This document shows positions 60,090 to 64,000 of a stretch of DNA of 64,000 nt, one piece after another. A program made the position numbers and the translations under genes. This DNA comes from an uncultured Holophaga sp. GTDB lineage: Bacteria; Acidobacteriota; Holophagae; Holophagales; Holophagaceae. The first letter of the stretch is position 1. Every line of letters begins with the position of its first letter. Below the pieces are notes generated by a model. That model saw only the letters and a list, made by a program, of their open reading frames with translations. It was not told the DNA's origin and did not search any database. The DNA lies in contig NZ_OY781925.1 in the NCBI RefSeq assembly GCF_963677305.1, positions 2,457,501 to 2,521,500 of the forward strand, read 5' to 3'.

Positions 60090-60530
60090 ATGAAGATGTC
60101 GACCAAGGGACGCTACGGACTGCGGGTGATGATCGAGCTGGCGCTGAACTATGGCCGGGGCACCATCCTGGTGGATGCCATCGCCCTCAACCAGGGCATC
60201 TCGGGCAAGTACATCCATGTCCTGGTGGGAGCCCTCAAGTCCGCCGGGCTCATCAAGGCGGTCCGGGGACCCAACGGGGGCTATGAGCTCACTCGGGACC
60301 CCTCCACCATCACCGCCTTGGAGATCATCCAGGCCATGGAGGGCGAGATCGCCCCGGTGGAGTGCTCCAGGGAGGCCTCGGCCTGCCCGCGGGGAGCCTC
60401 CTGCGTGGCCAGGGAGCTCTGGACCGACGCGGGGGAGGCCATGGCCCGAGTCCTGGCGGCCCGCACCCTCGCGGACCTCGCCGCCCGGCAGCAGGAGCTG
60501 GACCGCTCCAGCCAGGGCTTCGCCATCTGA
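60090..60530 (+). CDS. Rrf2-family regulator with three cysteines (IscR/CymR-like)
   Basis: 146 residues from the ATG at 60090 (AAGG nine bases upstream). The winged helix STKGRYGLRVMIELALNYG...SGKYIHVLVGALKSAGLIKAVRGPNGGYEL is the Rrf2 pattern. Cys92, Cys99 and Cys105 (ECSREASACPRGASC) match the cluster region of IscR, with a spacing one residue longer between the first two. It is divergent from the Cys/Met PLP enzyme-cysK operon across a 116-bp AT-rich gap, which suggests control of sulfur amino-acid synthesis, as CymR does in Firmicutes, or sensing of cluster status. Confidence 0.9.
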   Translation: MKMSTKGRYGLRVMIELALNYGRGTILVDAIALNQGISGKYIHVLVGALKSAGLIKAVRGPNGGYELTRDPSTITALEIIQAMEGEIAPVECSREASACPRGASCVARELWTDAGEAMARVLAARTLADLAARQQELDRSSQGFAI

Positions 60531-60532
60531 GT

Positions 60533-61477
60533 TCAGCCCAGCAGACGCTCCAGCATGGACCAGCGACGGGCCCGGAGAGCCTCCGCGTCCAGAAGGGTCC
60601 CCCCGGGACCGCCCCGATGGGCGAGGAGCGCGATGCAGAGGCCATCCGCAGGCCTCACGAAGAGAGCCGGTCCCGTATAGGCCAGGTGGTACCACCAGCC
60701 TGTCTCACCGGGATCCAGGGGACAGGAGGGGGCCGGAGCCGGGGCCTCCTCGCCCTCCTCCACCAGGATGTGGACCCCGGAGAGCCCCACCGGGAGTCGC
60801 TCCAGGAGATCCCCGAAGCGCCCGCCGCCCCGGAGGGCCATCTGCAGCCCCAGGCCCCAGCGGGCTCCATCCGCTGCCTGGAGGGTCTCCATCGCCATGC
60901 GCTGCGGGAAGCCGCGGGCAATCCACGTCTCCAGAGCCCCCCTCAGCCGCTCCGGAGTGGCCCCAAAACCGGCATGGCCCTGCATCCCCGCCCGGGCATT
61001 GGCGTCATGGGGCAGGCCCGGCCCCTGGGAGGGGAAGGCCAACCCGGGACAGGCCAGACCCCAGGCCTCCCGGTCCTGGCCATCGGGCACGGCCCGGGGG
61101 GCCGGATGCCAGGGCGCTGGCAGGAGTCCGGAGTGCGCCGCAGCCAGCTCCCGGAAGGGTCGGCCCGACTCCTCCTCCAGCAACTCCGCCAAGAGCCGGT
61201 AGCCCAGGTCCGAGTACAGGAAAGAGCCGACGCTGCCCTGCACCAGGAGCCCATGGGCTCCCCAGCGGCTGAAGCCCTCCAGGTCCCGGGCCAGGCTCCC
61301 GGGGCGATAGGGCAGCCAGGCCGGGAGCCCCGAGCCGTGGGACAGGAGCTGCCGGACGCTGAGGGGCTCCGCTCGCCGGAAACCCAGCTGGGTGCGCCGG
61401 TCGGTGTCCAGGTTCAGGAGTTCCAGGCCCAAGGGGGCCGTCACCAGGGGCTTGGTCAGGGAAGCGAGGTCGAACAT
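60533..61477 (-). CDS. Beta-lactamase-fold serine hydrolase with shortened N-terminus
   Basis: 314 residues from the ATG at 61477, which has AGGA at good spacing; ATG at 61483 is two codons earlier. Class C-like motifs: SLTK (6-9, catalytic Ser), YSDLGY (Tyr) and GHAGFGAT. Family members normally have 40-60 residues before the SxxK motif, but here the motif is almost at the N-terminus because the gene abuts the kinase stop at 61492. No signal peptide is visible. It may be a cytoplasmic esterase or peptidase, or an inactive relic. It follows the histidine kinase in the same direction. Confidence 0.78.
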   Translation of the reverse strand: MFDLASLTKPLVTAPLGLELLNLDTDRRTQLGFRRAEPLSVRQLLSHGSGLPAWLPYRPGSLARDLEGFSRWGAHGLLVQGSVGSFLYSDLGYRLLAELLEEESGRPFRELAAAHSGLLPAPWHPAPRAVPDGQDREAWGLACPGLAFPSQGPGLPHDANARAGMQGHAGFGATPERLRGALETWIARGFPQRMAMETLQAADGARWGLGLQMALRGGGRFGDLLERLPVGLSGVHILVEEGEEAPAPAPSCPLDPGETGWWYHLAYTGPALFVRPADGLCIALLAHRGGPGGTLLDAEALRARRWSMLERLLG

Positions 61478-61491
61478 GGCCATGTCCTGTT

Positions 61492-62628
61492 CTACCACTG
61501 CACCACCACTCGGGTTCCCCCTCCCTCCCCGGGAAGGAAGCGCAGGTCGGCCCCCTGGGCATTGAGCCACTTCAGGGCCAGGGGGAGCCCCAGCCCCGTT
61601 CCATCAGGTCTCCCGGACTCGAAGGGCCGGAGCATCCGGATCAGGGTCTCCTCTCCGAAGCCCGGCCCCTCATCCAGGATCTCGATACAACCCTCCCCGA
61701 TCACCATCCGCACCGAGCCGCCAGAGGGTGTCGCCTGGCAGGCGTTCTCCAGGAGATTCACCAGGGCCTGATGCAGAAGCACAGGATCGGCCTGGGCCCT
61801 GCCCTCCCCTTCCAGCAGCAGCTCCCGCCCCTGGGCGAGGGGGCGCTTGGCCAGCTCCCGGAGCGCCTGGGCGGCGATCTCCTGGAGATTCAGCCCCACA
61901 CACTGGGGTTCGAGGGGCTTGGCCCACTGCAGGAAGCGCTGGACCAGCAGCCCCAACTCCTCGGTCTCCTCCAGGAGCGCCGATCCCTCGGCGGTGTGAC
62001 CCGCCCGCACCAGGAGCTGCCCCTGGGCCTTGAAGACCGCCAAACCGTTCTTCAGCTGGTGGGCGACCCCCGCCGTCATCTCCCCGAGCTCGGCGAAGCG
62101 GTCCCTGAGCTGGAGCCTGCGCTCCTCCTGCTCGGCCGCGGTGATGTCCTCGAACTGGATCAGGGCCCCCACCTTGTCGGACATGTGGATGCGGCGGAGA
62201 CTCCAGCGCCGCCCTCCGCCATCGCAACGCCAGGCCGCCCCGGGATCGCGCCCGAGCCCGTCCAGGATCCAGGGGAAGGGTTCCAGGACGAAGGCCGCCT
62301 CCAGACCCACCACCCCGGGCCGGACCCCGAGCAGTTCCCTTCCCGCACGGTTGAGCCCCGCCACCTCCTGACGCTGATCCACCCAGAGCAGCCCGAAGGG
62401 GAGCGCATCCAGCACCCGCTCATGGACCGTCCGGAGCTCCCCCAGGCTGGCCGCCAGGGCCCCCCGCTCCTGGAGGCTCTGGGAGACGGCGCCGAGGAGC
62501 AGCACCTCCGGATCCTCTCGACGCCGCAGCCTCCACCACCTCAGCGCGAACATGGCCACGCCGAAGAAGATGAAGGCCAGGGGCAGGGCGGCCAGGAGCC
62601 AGGGATGCCATTGGGATGCGCGGTCCAT
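61492..62628 (-). CDS. Membrane-bound PAS-domain sensor histidine kinase
   Basis: 378 residues: one membrane segment (about 9-30), a short coiled coil, a PAS-like domain (about 70-160, LDALPFGLLWVDQRQEVAGLNRAGRELLG), a HisKA-type dimerisation helix with the phospho-accepting His in MTAGVAHQLKNGLAVFK, and an HATPase_c domain (VNLLENACQATPSG, DEGPGFGEE, GTGLGLPLALKWL). No periplasmic sensor loop is visible, so the signal is probably intracellular or membrane-derived. No cognate response regulator is adjacent. The ATG at 62628 was chosen because upstream in-frame sequence lies opposite the DinB-like gene. Confidence 0.9.
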   Translation of the reverse strand: MDRASQWHPWLLAALPLAFIFFGVAMFALRWWRLRRREDPEVLLLGAVSQSLQERGALAASLGELRTVHERVLDALPFGLLWVDQRQEVAGLNRAGRELLGVRPGVVGLEAAFVLEPFPWILDGLGRDPGAAWRCDGGGRRWSLRRIHMSDKVGALIQFEDITAAEQEERRLQLRDRFAELGEMTAGVAHQLKNGLAVFKAQGQLLVRAGHTAEGSALLEETEELGLLVQRFLQWAKPLEPQCVGLNLQEIAAQALRELAKRPLAQGRELLLEGEGRAQADPVLLHQALVNLLENACQATPSGGSVRMVIGEGCIEILDEGPGFGEETLIRMLRPFESGRPDGTGLGLPLALKWLNAQGADLRFLPGEGGGTRVVVQW

Positions 62629-62670
62629 GCAGGTCAGCGTATGCTCGGTCCCATGGGAAAGGAAGGCCGC

Positions 62671-63177
62671 ATGAAACCCATCACCCTGCCCACCGAGGGC
62701 ACATTCGCCCCCCACCACGCGCCCTATCTGGCCCGGATCCCCGAGAACCGCTGGCAGGAGTTTCTCGAGTCCCAGCCCTCCACCCTGGCCGGGCTGCTCC
62801 GGGGCAAGAAGGGCGAGCACCGCTATGCTCCCGGCAAGTGGAGCCTCAAGGAGCTGGTCTCCCACATCAACGACACCGAGCGCATCCACAGCACCCGCCT
62901 GCTCTGCATCGCCCGGGGGGACACCCAGTCCCTGCCGGGCTTTGACCAGGATGGCTACGCGAACCTGGCCGGCTGCGGACAGCGCAGCCTCGAAGATCTG
63001 GTCCGGGAGTTCGGGATCATCCGGCAGGCCACCCTGGCGCTCCTGGAGGGGCTGCCGCCGGAGGCCCTGGACCGGATTGGCACCGCCAATGGTGTCTCCA
63101 TCGGGGTGAGGGCCCTGGCCTACCTCATACCGGGCCACGCCGAGCACCACTTCGCCGTGATCAGGGACCGCTACTGA
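62671..63177 (+). CDS. DinB-superfamily protein
   Basis: 168 residues from the ATG at 62671 (AAGGAAGG site). The four-helix DinB/YfiT pattern is seen in APGKWSLKELVSHINDTERIHSTRLLCIARG and LAYLIPGHAEHHFAVIRDRY. His65, from SHINDTE, and the two histidines in GHAEHH are candidate metal ligands. Members are thiol- or metal-dependent transferases or of unknown role. It is divergent from the kinase gene with 42 bases between the starts. Confidence 0.85.
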   Translation: MKPITLPTEGTFAPHHAPYLARIPENRWQEFLESQPSTLAGLLRGKKGEHRYAPGKWSLKELVSHINDTERIHSTRLLCIARGDTQSLPGFDQDGYANLAGCGQRSLEDLVREFGIIRQATLALLEGLPPEALDRIGTANGVSIGVRALAYLIPGHAEHHFAVIRDRY

Positions 63178-63229
63178 AAGGGCCCGGCAGAGACCCCGCA
63201 CATCGCGAGTCCAGCCGGGCACCCAGAGG

Positions 63230-63255
63230 AGGGCGGACCCAGTAGGGTCCGCCCT
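63230..63255 (+). terminator. Hairpin after the DinB-like gene
   Basis: AGGGCGGACCC (63230-63240), loop AGTA, GGGTCCGCCCT (63245-63255). It lacks a T-run, so termination efficiency is uncertain. The rest of the gap to 63388 has no recognisable feature. Confidence 0.45.
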
Positions 63256-63388
63256 GTGGTCGCGCAAGCCGGGGGTTCCGGAATCCTCCAGCCGCGGATG
63301 GGGCACGTGGATAGATGGCCCCAGTTCGCCGGGTAAAAGGTGTCTTTTTTTCTACCCAAGGCCAAGATTAGTCGGCATCCGGCCGCCA

Positions 63389-64000
63389 TCAAGGGGCCAA
63401 TTCTGCCCCACCCAGGGACTTCAGCAATCCCAGGCAGGCATGGGGCATTTCCTCCAGGTCAGCGGCGAAGCGCTGGAAGGTGCGCCGGGCAGCCTCCAGG
63501 AAGGCGGGACGCTCCGATTGGCGGTCCAATGCCATCAAGGCCTCCACCGCCAGGGCGTTCCCCGAGGGAATGGCATGGTCCAGGACCGGCTGCTGGCGCA
63601 AGATGAGGTCCAGGGCCTCCGAGGCGTAAAAGCCCCCCTCGGGCGCCTGGAAGCGAGCCAGGAGAATCTCCCCCAGCTCCAGGGCCCAGTCGAGCCAGCG
63701 CTTTCCACCCCCGACGCGATGCAGTTCGAGAAGGGCTAGGATGAGGGTCGCGTAGTCCTCGAGAAAGGCCGGGATGTGGGCCTGCCCCTTGCGCCAAGTG
63801 CGCAGCAGAGTCCCGGAGGACCACAGTTCCCGCTGCATGAAGTCTGCGCAGGCCTCGGCGGCCAGCAGCAGGTCCCTCCGCCCCAGCACATCAGCCCCCT
63901 TGGCCAGGGCCAAGAGGGCCAGGGCGTTCCAGGATGCGAGGACCTTGTCGTCCCGGAAGGGACGGGGACGGGCATCCCGGCGCACCCGGAGCCTTGCCCT
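63389..64000 (-). CDS. YyaL-like (DUF255/thioredoxin-domain) protein, C-terminal part
   Basis: The reading frame is open to the window edge, giving 203 visible residues; the N-terminal thioredoxin-like domain is outside. The (alpha/alpha)-barrel C-terminal half is recognised from PFRDDKVLASWNALALLALAKGA, IPAFLEDYATLILALLEL, EGGFYASEAL and AIPSGNALAVEALMAL. YyaL/spermatogenesis-associated-20 proteins resemble cellobiose epimerase-type barrels, and their biochemical role is unclear. It ends on the minus strand after the DinB-like gene, so the two are convergent. Confidence 0.9.
   Translation of the reverse strand, partial: RARLRVRRDARPRPFRDDKVLASWNALALLALAKGADVLGRRDLLLAAEACADFMQRELWSSGTLLRTWRKGQAHIPAFLEDYATLILALLELHRVGGGKRWLDWALELGEILLARFQAPEGGFYASEALDLILRQQPVLDHAIPSGNALAVEALMALDRQSERPAFLEAARRTFQRFAADLEEMPHACLGLLKSLGGAELAP

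Noticed and set aside
61771..62670. N-terminal extension of the DinB-like protein
   Set aside because: The extension is antisense to the histidine kinase and low in complexity; the DinB fold starts at the ATG at 62671 with its own ribosome-binding site.

Overview
The window is a GC-rich bacterial chromosome segment with densely packed, mostly overlapping genes. It carries one tRNA and one insertion sequence; I see no CRISPR array, prophage or rRNA. Gene content points to a Gram-negative anaerobe or facultative anaerobe: an MglA-type GTPase with a LolA-like partner, a ferredoxin-dependent 2-oxoacid oxidoreductase, a Tat-exported [FeFe] hydrogenase, a RACo-type corrinoid-protein activator, type III glutamine synthetase and enoate-reductase-type flavoenzymes. 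The mix fits the Holophaga/Geothrix group of Acidobacteriota best. That placement is inferred from gene content only.

Layout. 1-5.6 kb: thioredoxin reductase end, rpe, a four-gene operon (membrane protein, winged-helix regulator, ABC-2 type ATPase and permease) and a lysozyme-like protein. 5.6-10 kb: chemoreceptor, tRNA-Ile2(CAT), MglA-like GTPase with LolA-like protein, LexA. 10.1-16.3 kb: KorAB, a degenerate GGDEF response regulator, topoisomerase III. 16.3-20.1 kb: [FeFe] hydrogenase operon with HybA-like and HybB/NrfD-like subunits behind a probable sigma-54 promoter. 20.1-31.2 kb: a catabolic-looking island with two LysR regulators, a NuoG/GltD-like and a NuoF-like electron-transfer pair, a fumarate-reductase-like flavoprotein, a tandem EthD-like protein, a phloretin hydrolase/PhlG-family C-C hydrolase and a 2-enoate-reductase-type flavoenzyme. 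31.2-43.7 kb: housekeeping genes (alcohol dehydrogenase, rho, sixA-like, DEAD-box helicase, an intact ISL3-family element, HU, pepA, rmuC, tsaE, nnr, Hpt, HIT, trmL). 43.7-51.5 kb: a nitrogen-assimilation block with a NifA/NtrC-like activator, glnN and two amt-glnK cassettes. 51.5-54.9 kb: a metal/corrinoid-activation cluster (Cys-rich AhpD-like protein, RACo-like ASKHA ferredoxin, His/Cys-rich protein, CobW-like GTPase). 54.9-64 kb: DUF4197, SpoIID, cysteine synthase, Cys/Met gamma-family PLP enzyme, Rrf2 regulator, beta-lactamase-fold protein, histidine kinase, DinB-like protein and the end of a YyaL-like protein.

The most interesting unit is the 20-31 kb island. An old-yellow-enzyme-type 2-enoate reductase, a PhlG/phloretin-hydrolase-family protein with a conserved HxxxE pair, and a tandem dimeric alpha/beta-barrel protein resemble, as a set, the enzymes known from anaerobic flavonoid breakdown in Eubacterium ramulus (flavanone-cleaving reductase, phloretin hydrolase, chalcone isomerase). 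The adjacent Fe-S/flavin proteins could supply electrons. The proposal is that this island degrades flavonoid- or acylphloroglucinol-type plant phenolics anaerobically. The families are read from the sequence; the pathway and substrate are inference.

The nitrogen block looks like one regulon. A sigma-54 activator precedes glnN, sigma-54-like -24/-12 elements lie before glnN and amt2, and both PII proteins lack the uridylylated T-loop tyrosine. The first Amt has glutamate at the first position of the twin-histidine pore pair; the second keeps both histidines.
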